A stretch of DNA of 64,000 bases from Pedobacter fastidiosus (GTDB lineage: Bacteria; Bacteroidota; Bacteroidia; Sphingobacteriales; Sphingobacteriaceae), in NCBI RefSeq assembly GCF_014306625.1, contig NZ_JACRYL010000018.1, positions 1-64,000 of the forward strand, in the 5' to 3' direction. The notes under the pieces were generated by a model. The model saw only the letters and a list, made by a program, of their open reading frames with translations, made no database searches and was not told the DNA's origin. Numbering within the stretch: position 1 is the stretch's first letter; each line of letters opens with the position of its first letter. Position numbers and translations under genes: made by a program. Of this stretch, positions 27,040 through 35,660 are shown piece after piece.

Positions 27040-27110
27040 TTGTCCGACCTGGATTCGAACCAAGACAAACAGTACCAAAAACTGTCGTACTACCCTTATA
27101 CTATCGGACA
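27040..27110 (-). tRNA. tRNA-Gln (anticodon TTG)
   Basis: A 71-base cloverleaf reads cleanly on the minus strand: acceptor TGTCCGA/TCGGACA plus discriminator A, D arm GTAT...GTAC, anticodon stem ACAGT/ACTGT with loop TTTTGGT (anticodon TTG), and T arm with TTCGAAT. CCA is not encoded. It lies 70 bases upstream of prs on the same strand and may share its transcript. Confidence 0.96.
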
Positions 27111-27320
27111 AAAACAATTCGAGGATATATCCCTCGATTGGGAATGCAAATGTAGGCAGGTTATTTTAAATATGCAAGTGCGATTTAAAAAAAATTAAAA
27201 ATTATTTCGCTTCCAATTTTGTTTGAAAAAATTTGATCACCACGTGCAACATTTCCATTTTATAACCGACTTTATAGGTTAAACCTATAAACCTTTTACT
27301 ATCAATCACTAACCTAAACT

Positions 27321-30300
27321 ATGAACTATTCAAAAATCAACACGATTGCCGACTGGTTATGTTTTTTAATTGCCGCATTAACTTACATTTTAACTTTAGA
27401 TCAATCCGTAAGTTTTTGGGATTGTGGTGAATTTATTGCATCCGCTTTCCGTTTAGAAGTAGTTCACCAACCTGGCGCACCAATAGTTTCTATGATTCAG
27501 CGATTATTTTCTGCATTTGCTCTGGGCGATGTAACCAAAGTTGCTTATTTCATGAATCTTGCTTCAGCTTTAGCAAGCGCCGGAACCATTCTATTTCTAT
27601 TTTGGACGATTACAGCTCTTGCCAAAAAAACAATAATAAAGAACGAAGCTGAAATGGACACTTCAAAAATCATTAGCATTATTGGCGCAGGTATCGTTGG
27701 TTCTTTAGCTTATGCGTTTTCAGATAGTTTTTGGTTTTCTGCGGTAGAAGCCGAAGTTTATGCCATGTCGTCGCTTTGCACTGCAGTGGTATTTTGGGGG
27801 ATTTTAAAATGGGAATCTCAGGCAAATGATCCAAAATCTGATCGATGGTTGTTATTTGTTGCCTACATGATTGGTATTTCTATTGGCGTTCACTTACTAA
27901 ACTTGCTGGCAATTCCTGCCTTAATATTTGTTTATTATTTCAAAAAATATCCATCTCCTAATTGGAAAAGTGTTTTAAAGGTTTTCATTATTTCCATCGC
28001 TGTGCTTGCATTTGTTCAATTTGGAATTATTCAATACCTAGTTTCTTTTGCTGCAAATTTTGATTACTTCTTTGTAAATAAATTAGGTTTAGGATTTAAC
28101 ACTGGGGTTTTATTTTTTGCCATTTTGGTTATCGGTGGCTTAATTTATGGCATTAGATATTCAATTATTCATCAGAAAAGAGCATTAAACTTAGCTATGC
28201 TGTTTACCGTTTTACTCATTTTCGGATACAGTTCTTTTGCCTTGTTAATTATTAGAGCACATGCCAAACCAAACTTAAACAATACCGATCCGGAAAATGC
28301 CTTCAACTTTTTGAGCTATGTAAATCGCTCCCAATATGGAGATCGGCCTTTGGTTTATGGAGAAAATTACAACTCGGATAAAATCGGGATTAAAGAAACG
28401 GGAACACTTTACAGAAAAGGTGATCACAAATATGAAACTGCCGGCACCAAATCAGATTATATTTTCGATCAGAAAACTTTAGCGCCTAGAATGTATAGCG
28501 ACAAACCTGAGCACAGTTCTTTCTATAAAAAATGGATGGGTTTTGATGATGAGCATAAACCAACAATGGTCGAAAATTTATCATATATGTCTACATTTCA
28601 AGTTGGGCAAATGTACATGCGTTACTTTATGTGGAATTTTGTTGGCAGACAGGATAATCAAGATGGCCAGCACGGAGGTAGTGATGGCGCTTGGTTAAGT
28701 GGCATTAAACCTATTGATGCCATCAGGTTGGGCGATCAAAAAAATCTTCCACCCTCCATAACAGAAAACAAAGCTTACAATCGTTTTTTCTTTTTGCCCC
28801 TTATTATTGGACTAATCGGAGCCATTTGGCACTTTAAACGCAATCAGAAAGATGCTGGGGTAATTGGCTTGCTCTTTGTATTTACCGGAGTGGCGATTGT
28901 GATTTATTTAAATTCTGTACCCATGGAGCCTCGCGAGCGTGATTATGCTTATGTAGGCTCATTTTATGCCTTTGCAATTTGGATAGGTCTTGGCGTTTTC
29001 GGCTTGAAAGATTGGGTATTTCAAAAATTGACACCAGCAAAGGCGGGAATTTTTGCTTCTATGATCGCTTTATTTGCCGCTCCTATTATTATGGCAAGCC
29101 AGGGTTGGGATGATCATGACCGCTCTGATAGTCATGTTGCTAGAGATGTTTCCATCAATTATTTAAAGGCCTGTGCTCCGAACGCTATCTTATTCACCTA
29201 TGGCGATAACGATACTTTCCCTGTTTGGTACGCACAAGAGGTCGAAAATATTCGTCCGGATGTACGTGTGGTAAACCTAAGTTTGTTTACTGCAGATTGG
29301 TATATTGATGGAATGAAACGGAAACAAAACCAGTCAGAGCCGCTTCCAATTTCAATGAAACCCAATCAATATGTTGCGGGCACTAGAGATGTGATGTATT
29401 ACCAGGATTATAAAATTGCCCAACACATTGAGCTTAAAGAAATTTTGGACGTTTTATTATCGGATCATGATGAAGATAAGGTTGCCATGCAAGATGGCTC
29501 AAAAAGCAATGTTCTACCTACAAAAAACCTAAAAATTAAAGTTAACCCGAAAGAAGTTATTGATACAGGAACCGTTCCACTGGAAGACGCCGGTAAAATT
29601 GCTAACAGTATGGAATGGACTTACAATTCGGACTACGTAACTAAAGGCACTTTGGCCTTGTTCGATATTCTTACGCATAACCAATGGAAAAGGCCGATTT
29701 ATTTTACCACAACCATGCCAACAGAACAATACATCGGTTTAGATAAATACTTATATTCTGAAGGGTTAAATATGAGGTTGCTCCCACTAAAGCCCGATAC
29801 GGCAACCAATACAGGCTATGGCTTGGTAAACACAAAACCAATGTACCACAATGTGATGGAAGTTTTTAATTACGGGAACATTAAAAATGCAAATCATTTA
29901 GATCGACAATCTGCCGATGATGTGACCATGTTTTCGAATATTTTTAATGGTCTTTTAAATGGATTAATTGAGGAAGGTAAAATCGCTGAGAGCAAAAAAG
30001 TTGCTGATCGTTATTTTCAGGTTATCCCAGAAAAACTTTATGGTTTCCGTCAGGTTGCCAGTACATTCTACTTTACAGAAAGCCTTTATAGGCTAAATGA
30101 TTCAAAAAGAGCAAATGCACTAATAAACAAGACTGCCGATTACATGGACAAGGAATTAACATATTTAGCTGATGTTTCAATTAGTAAAAACTACTTGGCA
30201 TCTGAAAATGAAATTCGTTTTTACATGACATATCTAGGTCAGATGATTAAATTAACGGAAACATTTAAACAAGATGATTTGAGCAAAAAATTGGAAAAAC

Positions 30301-30347
30301 AATATTCAGCATTGTTATCTAGACTTTCTCCTTTTGTTAGTGGCTAA
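27321..30347 (+). CDS. DUF2723 (TMEM260-like) membrane protein, copy 1
   Basis: 1008 residues. The N-terminal ~600 contain about a dozen membrane helices; a large soluble C-terminal part follows. The first loop has FWDCGEFIASAF, an acidic motif placed as in GT-C glycosyltransferases. DUF2723 is related to TMEM260, a protein O-mannosyltransferase, so a lipid-linked-sugar transferase acting on periplasmic proteins is plausible but unproven here. It is paralogous to the next gene along its whole length (MNYSK start, HQPGAP, PRERDYAY, APNAILFTYGDNDT all shared). Confidence 0.88.
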   Translation: MNYSKINTIADWLCFLIAALTYILTLDQSVSFWDCGEFIASAFRLEVVHQPGAPIVSMIQRLFSAFALGDVTKVAYFMNLASALASAGTILFLFWTITALAKKTIIKNEAEMDTSKIISIIGAGIVGSLAYAFSDSFWFSAVEAEVYAMSSLCTAVVFWGILKWESQANDPKSDRWLLFVAYMIGISIGVHLLNLLAIPALIFVYYFKKYPSPNWKSVLKVFIISIAVLAFVQFGIIQYLVSFAANFDYFFVNKLGLGFNTGVLFFAILVIGGLIYGIRYSIIHQKRALNLAMLFTVLLIFGYSSFALLIIRAHAKPNLNNTDPENAFNFLSYVNRSQYGDRPLVYGENYNSDKIGIKETGTLYRKGDHKYETAGTKSDYIFDQKTLAPRMYSDKPEHSSFYKKWMGFDDEHKPTMVENLSYMSTFQVGQMYMRYFMWNFVGRQDNQDGQHGGSDGAWLSGIKPIDAIRLGDQKNLPPSITENKAYNRFFFLPLIIGLIGAIWHFKRNQKDAGVIGLLFVFTGVAIVIYLNSVPMEPRERDYAYVGSFYAFAIWIGLGVFGLKDWVFQKLTPAKAGIFASMIALFAAPIIMASQGWDDHDRSDSHVARDVSINYLKACAPNAILFTYGDNDTFPVWYAQEVENIRPDVRVVNLSLFTADWYIDGMKRKQNQSEPLPISMKPNQYVAGTRDVMYYQDYKIAQHIELKEILDVLLSDHDEDKVAMQDGSKSNVLPTKNLKIKVNPKEVIDTGTVPLEDAGKIANSMEWTYNSDYVTKGTLALFDILTHNQWKRPIYFTTTMPTEQYIGLDKYLYSEGLNMRLLPLKPDTATNTGYGLVNTKPMYHNVMEVFNYGNIKNANHLDRQSADDVTMFSNIFNGLLNGLIEEGKIAESKKVADRYFQVIPEKLYGFRQVASTFYFTESLYRLNDSKRANALINKTADYMDKELTYLADVSISKNYLASENEIRFYMTYLGQMIKLTETFKQDDLSKKLEKQYSALLSRLSPFVSG

Positions 30348-30911
30348 GGTCTAGGTTGAAATAAATATTGATAAGTGTAACTAGGTTGTAAAAGAAATAG
30401 ATGGTTATGTTTGTTAAGGTTCGTGGAGACACGAACCTTTGTATGATAGAAATGAACCCTGGCATCAGAGATGCGAACTTTGGCATCGGAGTAATGTTTC
30501 GCAAAGCTGTGGTACGTGTCTCCACGTACCGCTCAAGTTGGCATTAGATCGTAAAATCTAATCTATTTTTATTTGAAAATTTATGGTGCTATAACCCCGT
30601 TAAAAGGTTCGTGGAGACACGAACCTTGGCGCTTGAGAAGCAAATCTTGGCGCTTGAGAAACGAACCTTGGAATCAGATACGTACTAAAGCCGTGGTGCG
30701 TTTCTCCACGTACCACACAAAGCATAAGATCATAATTCATTTCACCATTAAATTTTTAAAACCTACAAATCATTTTGAAGCAGTTATTAAGCTTGTCACG
30801 TTAAAAATTGTTAAATCAATCTAAAATTTTACCTGTTTTATCGACTAGAATAGTTAATTTCGGCAGCATTTTTATGTCAATACAAATTTTAAATATCATT
30901 ATAATAAACCA
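30348..30911. repeat. intergenic region with two copies of a hairpin-bounded repeat
   Basis: Unit 1 (30416-30530) begins with hairpin AAGGTTCGTG-GAGA-CACGAACCTT and ends with GGTACGTG-TCTC-CACGTACC. Unit 2 (30604-30714) begins with the identical hairpin and ends with a decayed version of the second. The GTGGAGACAC and GTGTCTCCAC centres are complements, so each unit is an inverted repeat of hairpins. Between them lie degenerate ~21-base tandem words (TTGGCGCTTGAGAA twice at 30626-30661). No gene is supported; the frame at 30573-30824 is repeat translation. Confidence 0.75.
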
Positions 30912-33900
30912 ATGAATTATTCAAAAGTCAATAATATAGTAGGCTGGATCTGCTTTTTAATTGCTACAATAACTTACGTTTTAACCTTAGAACCTTCAGC
31001 TAGTTTCTGGGATTGTGGCGAATTTATCGCGTCGGCATTTAAAATGCAAGTTGTTCACCAGCCGGGTGCACCATTATTTTTAATGATTCAGCGTTTCTTC
31101 TCCATTTTCGCGATAGGAGATAAAACTCAAATTGCTTACTGGATGAATATCGGTTCTGCAATTTCGAGCGCCGCAACTATACTATTCTTATTCTGGACCA
31201 TCACAGCATTAGCTAAGAAAACCTTGATTAAAGTTGGCGAAGAACTAACAACAGGCAAATTAATTAGCATTATGGGCGCCGGAGCAGTTGGTGCTTTAGC
31301 TTATACATTTTCGGATAGTTTCTGGTTTTCAGCTGTGGAATCTGAAGTTTACGCACAATCTTCTTTATTTACAGCAATCGTTTTTTGGGGTATTTTAAAA
31401 TGGGAAGCACATGCCGATGAGCCTAAAGGCGACCGTTGGTTACTATTCATCGCTTACATTATGGGTTTATCAATCGGTATTCACCTTTTAAACTTACTTA
31501 CCATTCCGGCAATGGCTTTTGTTTATTATTTCAAAAAAACAGATAAGCCAACAACTTCAGGAATTTTCAAAACATTAATTGTTGGAGTTTTAATTTTAGC
31601 AGTTATTCAATATGGTATTATCCAATATCTAGTTTCATTCGGCGCTTACTTCGATTTATTCTTTGTAAATACCTTAGGCTTAGGCTTCGGAACTGGCGTA
31701 TTATTTTTCGCAGTATTATTAATTGGTGCATTCGTTTGGGCCATTCGCTATTCAATTGCGCATCAAAAGAAATTATTAAACTTAGGCTTAATCTCTACGG
31801 TACTCATCATATTCGGTTATACTTCATTCTCGATGATCGTAATTAGGGCTAAAGCTGATCCAAACTTAAATAACAGTGCTCCGAAAGATGCATTTTCATT
31901 TTTAAGTTACTTAAACCGCGAGCAATACGGAGATAGGCCGTTGTTATTTGGACCGAATTACAACTCAGAAAGATCTGGTGTAACCGAAGGAAAAACCATT
32001 TGGAGAAAAGGTGATACTAAATATGAAGCCGCTGGCAAAAAAAGTGATTACGAATATAGCAACAACACTTTATTGCCGCGGATGTATAGTGATGACCCTA
32101 AACATGCCGCTTTTTACAAAGAGTGGATGCATATGGACGATAGCAAAAAACCAAATGTAGTTGATAATGTTGGCTTCTTGTTTAGCTACCAAATCGGCTA
32201 TATGTACATGCGTTATTTCATGTGGAATTTTGTTGGTCGCCAAAATGATGAGCAAGGTCAGGGAAGTGGTTTTGAAGGCGAATGGATTAGCGGAATTAAA
32301 GGCTTTGATAAAATGCGTTTGGGCGATCAAAGTCATTTACCACCATCAACAGTTGATAATAAAGCCTATAACCGTTTCTTCTTTTTACCCTTAATCATCG
32401 GCTTGTTGGGTGCAATTTGGCACTTTAAACGCAATCAAAAAGATGCTGGAATTGTTGCCATGTTATTCTTTTTTACGGGTATAGCAATTGTATTATATCT
32501 AAACCAGAAACCTTTAGAACCAAGGGAGCGAGATTACGCTTACACAGGTTCCTTCTATGCCTTTGCGATTTGGATTGGCCTAGGCGTTTTAGCAATTAAA
32601 GAGTGGCTGTTTAAAAAATTAACGCCGACTAATGGGGCAATTGGTGCCACCGTAATCGGTTTACTTGCTGCACCAACTATTATGGCAGAGCAAGGTTGGG
32701 ATGATCACAATCGTTCTACGAAATTGGTTCCTCATGATATTGCTCTGGATTATCTACAATCTTGTGCGCCTAATGCCATATTATTCACCTATGGCGATAA
32801 CGATACCTACCCACTCTGGTACATTCAAGAAGTGGAAAACGTGCGTCCAGATGTGCGAATTGTAAATTTAAGTTTGTTTGATACAGACTGGTATATAAAT
32901 GGAATGAGACAGAAACAAAATGAATCTGCTCCGCTTCCAATTAGCATGGTTCCTTCTCAATACGTTCAAGGAGAAAGAGATGTAATGCCATACGATGATT
33001 ACAAACTTGCTGGCGATGTTGAACTTAAAAAAGTTGTCGATTTGTTGTTATCGAACGATGATGGTGATAAAGTTCCAATGCAGGATGGTACAAAATCTAA
33101 TTTTTTACCCACCAAAAATTTAATGATTACGGTTGATCCTCAACAAGTAATTAGCACTGGAACTGTTTCAGCTGCAGATGCTTCGAAGATTACAACCAAA
33201 ATGGATTGGAAATTTAACAAGGGTTATGTAACTAAAGGAACATTAGCCATGTTCGATATTTTAGCGCACAATAATTGGAAACGTCCAATTTACTTCGCTT
33301 CTACTGTTCCTTCTGAGCAATATAACGGCTTAGATAAATATTTATACAATGAAGGATTAGCCTTACGCTTATTGCCTTTAAAAGCGGATACAACTTCATC
33401 TGATGAGAGAGCAGAATTAACAAACACACCTGCTTTGTACAATAATGTGATGAACAAATTTAAATGGGGCAATATGAAAACGGCTACCTATTTAGATCCA
33501 CAGTCATCAGACGATACATTTATCTTCACAAACATTTTTAGTAATTTGAGCAGTAACCTAATTAAAGAAGGTAAAACTGCTGAAGCTAAACAAGTAATGG
33601 ATAAATATTTTGCGGTAATGCCTCAGAAATTCTATGGCATCCGTACGGTTGTGGTTAAATTCTACATTGCAGAAAACCTGTATAAACTTGGCGAAACGGC
33701 TAGGGCTAATGAAATCCTGACCACTTCTGGCGATTACATCAATAAAGAATTGACCTATTTGGCTGATATTTCACAATCAAAAGGAAGCATTACGGGTTCG
33801 CAAAATGTTCAGACTGGATTATATTATTTAGATAGAATGATTAAAACGAGTAAAGCAGCCGGACAAGATAAACTGAGCACTCAATTAGAGAAAATATTTT

Positions 33901-33953
33901 CTGGATTAGAAAGTAGATTTTCTATGTACTACCAGCAAGGCCCACAACAATAA
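30912..33953 (+). CDS. DUF2723 (TMEM260-like) membrane protein, copy 2
   Basis: 1013 residues, colinear with the preceding paralogue; by eye the membrane half is more alike than the C-terminal ~250 residues. The acidic FWDCGEFIASAF loop and PRERDYAYTGSFYAFAIW are conserved. The expected role is glycosyl transfer from a lipid donor on the periplasmic side of the inner membrane. The tandem copies are separated by repeat DNA. A terminator follows 22 bases downstream. Confidence 0.88.
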   Translation: MNYSKVNNIVGWICFLIATITYVLTLEPSASFWDCGEFIASAFKMQVVHQPGAPLFLMIQRFFSIFAIGDKTQIAYWMNIGSAISSAATILFLFWTITALAKKTLIKVGEELTTGKLISIMGAGAVGALAYTFSDSFWFSAVESEVYAQSSLFTAIVFWGILKWEAHADEPKGDRWLLFIAYIMGLSIGIHLLNLLTIPAMAFVYYFKKTDKPTTSGIFKTLIVGVLILAVIQYGIIQYLVSFGAYFDLFFVNTLGLGFGTGVLFFAVLLIGAFVWAIRYSIAHQKKLLNLGLISTVLIIFGYTSFSMIVIRAKADPNLNNSAPKDAFSFLSYLNREQYGDRPLLFGPNYNSERSGVTEGKTIWRKGDTKYEAAGKKSDYEYSNNTLLPRMYSDDPKHAAFYKEWMHMDDSKKPNVVDNVGFLFSYQIGYMYMRYFMWNFVGRQNDEQGQGSGFEGEWISGIKGFDKMRLGDQSHLPPSTVDNKAYNRFFFLPLIIGLLGAIWHFKRNQKDAGIVAMLFFFTGIAIVLYLNQKPLEPRERDYAYTGSFYAFAIWIGLGVLAIKEWLFKKLTPTNGAIGATVIGLLAAPTIMAEQGWDDHNRSTKLVPHDIALDYLQSCAPNAILFTYGDNDTYPLWYIQEVENVRPDVRIVNLSLFDTDWYINGMRQKQNESAPLPISMVPSQYVQGERDVMPYDDYKLAGDVELKKVVDLLLSNDDGDKVPMQDGTKSNFLPTKNLMITVDPQQVISTGTVSAADASKITTKMDWKFNKGYVTKGTLAMFDILAHNNWKRPIYFASTVPSEQYNGLDKYLYNEGLALRLLPLKADTTSSDERAELTNTPALYNNVMNKFKWGNMKTATYLDPQSSDDTFIFTNIFSNLSSNLIKEGKTAEAKQVMDKYFAVMPQKFYGIRTVVVKFYIAENLYKLGETARANEILTTSGDYINKELTYLADISQSKGSITGSQNVQTGLYYLDRMIKTSKAAGQDKLSTQLEKIFSGLESRFSMYYQQGPQQ

Positions 33954-33975
33954 GCCAAAGCGAAAAGAACATTAT

Positions 33976-34007
33976 AAAGCTTCACATTAATTTGTGAAGC
34001 TTTTTTT
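33976..34007 (+). terminator. rho-independent terminator after DUF2723 copy 2
   Basis: An 11-bp perfect stem AAAGCTTCACA / TGTGAAGCTTT with loop TTAATT and seven T's. Confidence 0.95.
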
Positions 34008-34185
34008 GTTTTAAACCGATTATAAATCCCAAAAAATTTAAAACAAAAAAAGGGCAGTCAAGAATGACTACCCTTCGAATTTGTCTGTTTCCAGCCAAAT
34101 AAATTAACGCTCTCATTTATACAAACAGGTTAAAATCTAAATAGTTTTAGAAAAATACAAAAAAATTTAAATGCGTAGGCTTATG

Positions 34186-34379
34186 GAAGTTTAGTGGGCT
34201 TAATGATTGGGGCATCAGAAGATTTGACAACTTTCTTTCCATCTGTCTATTAAAAGCTGTCAAATCTAAACAGGAAAGGTTCAGGTTTAAACTTGCGAAG
34301 TTTGGTGGCCTTATTGATTGGGGCATCAGAAGATTTGACTACTTTCTTTCCATCTGGCTATTAAAAGTTGTCAAATCTA
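34186..34379. repeat. two direct 83-bp repeats, each containing a stem-loop
   Basis: Copies at 34186-34268 and 34297-34379 agree at most positions (GATTGGGGCATCAGAAGATT and CTTTCTTTCCATCTG are identical). In each, AGATTTGAC(A) at the middle pairs with (T)GTCAAATCT at the end. The rest of the 33954-34445 gap holds one terminator on each side and an imperfect GGGCAGTC...GACTACCC hairpin at about 34048-34073. No reading frame is convincing. Confidence 0.75.
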
Positions 34380-34386
34380 TAGAGGC

Positions 34387-34423
34387 AAAAAAAATCCCGT
34401 TTCACCGAAGCGAAACAGGATTT
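34387..34423 (-). terminator. rho-independent terminator of accA
   Basis: On the minus strand AAATCCTGTTTC pairs with GAAACGGGATTT around an eight-base loop, followed by T's, 23 bases after the accA stop. Confidence 0.92.
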
Positions 34424-34445
34424 CAAATTTATTTTAGTTAATGAT

Positions 34446-35408
34446 TTATTCGTTAACAACACCCATTGCACAGAATTTATCAATTCGTTGTTCAATAAGT
34501 TTATCCGTTTTAATTTTACCCAAAGCGGTCAAATCTTTAATAATGTAATCTTTTAATGTTTGCCCCATCAATTCTGGATTTTGATGCGCTCCACCAAGAG
34601 GTTCTGGAATTATTCCGTCGATTAGTTTGTTTCCAAACATATCATCAGAAGTTAGCTTTAAGCATTCTGCGGCTTTCTCTTTAAAATCCCAGCTTCTCCA
34701 TAAAATTGAAGAGCAAGATTCTGGTGAAATAACAGAATACCAAGTATGCTCCAGCATGTAAACTTTATCGCCAATACCAATCCCTAAAGCACCACCAGAA
34801 GCACCCTCGCCTACTACAACACAAATAATTGGAACTCTAAGAATAGACATTTCCAATAAGTTTCTTGCAATAGCTTCTCCTTGTCCACGTTCTTCTGCTT
34901 CCAAACCTGGGTAAGCACCCATTGTATCGATGAAAGAAACAACAGGTTTGTTAAATTTTTCTGCTAAACGCATTAAACGCAGGGCTTTACGGTAACCCTC
35001 TGGATTTGCCATTCCGAAATTACGGAATTGACGCTCTTTGGTATTTTTACCTTTCTGGTGACCAATAACCATAACTGTTTGCCCATTGATTGTTGCAAAA
35101 CCACCGATGATTGCTTTATCATCTTTAACGGTTCTATCGCCATGTAATTCGATAAAATCATCGCAGATCATGCTAATATAATCCAGTGTTTGCGGTCTGT
35201 CCGGGTGACGGCTCATTTGAACCTTTTGCCATCCGGTAAGGTTGTTATATAAGTTTTGAGTGGTTTCTTCTAACTTGCCATCCAGTTCATCTAAAGTAGC
35301 AGACATATCTACTTTAGTTTTTTCGGCAACTTGCTTAACCTTTTCCATTTGCTGAACTAAATCTGCAATAGGCTTTTCAAAATCGAATGATGTTTTTATT
35401 TGTTGCAT
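34446..35408 (-). CDS. accA: acetyl-CoA carboxylase carboxyltransferase subunit alpha
   Basis: Transfers CO2 from carboxybiotin to acetyl-CoA in the first step of fatty acid synthesis, together with AccD. 320 residues, normal length. The helical N-terminus is followed by the crotonase-like domain with [24 protein letters not shown] and [15 protein letters not shown]. It is monocistronic. Confidence 0.97.
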   Translation of the reverse strand: MQQIKTSFDFEKPIADLVQQMEKVKQVAEKTKVDMSATLDELDGKLEETTQNLYNNLTGWQKVQMSRHPDRPQTLDYISMICDDFIELHGDRTVKDDKAIIGGFATINGQTVMVIGHQKGKNTKERQFRNFGMANPEGYRKALRLMRLAEKFNKPVVSFIDTMGAYPGLEAEERGQGEAIARNLLEMSILRVPIICVVVGEGASGGALGIGIGDKVYMLEHTWYSVISPESCSSILWRSWDFKEKAAECLKLTSDDMFGNKLIDGIIPEPLGGAHQNPELMGQTLKDYIIKDLTALGKIKTDKLIEQRIDKFCAMGVVNE

Positions 35409-35418
35409 AATTGAACCA

Positions 35419-35426
35419 CAAAAATA
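35419..35426 (-). promoter_or_regulatory. possible accA -7 box
   Basis: TATTTTTG read on the minus strand, ten bases before the accA ATG. No good TTG is found at the -33 position, so the call is weak. Confidence 0.35.
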
Positions 35427-35625
35427 AGTAAATATTTTTAGTTTGCAGTTACCGTTTTTTGTTTCCCATTTGCAAAAACAAATCGTTAATACTTAAAGGA
35501 GTATTTATTTAAATAATTTGGAAAGCTCCAATAGAATGCGTTGGGCACAGGACGAACATTAATTATTGTACTGTCTTTGCGCTTCTATTAAATCTAATTT
35601 TCTTGATTTGATTATAAAAATCAAT

Positions 35626-35658
35626 CTTGAAAATCCTTAAATCCCTAAAAAAATCCTG
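35626..35658. repeat. short dispersed repeat, second copy
   Basis: CTTGAAAATCCTTAAATCCC... matches 25246-25276 and ends two bases before the stop codon of the S10 peptidase gene. Confidence 0.6.
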
Positions 35659-35660
35659 AT

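Noticed and set aside
26970-27068. Upstream extension of prs
   Set aside because: It would overlap the tRNA-Gln gene, and the family N-terminus starts at 26969.
30573-30824. Open frame of 83 codons between the DUF2723 genes
   Set aside because: It reads through a hairpin-bounded repeat; tryptophan/arginine-rich repeats are artefacts of the DNA words.
27321-33953. Recent duplication of the DUF2723 genes
   Set aside because: The paralogues are clearly diverged, especially in the C-terminal part, so the duplication is old.
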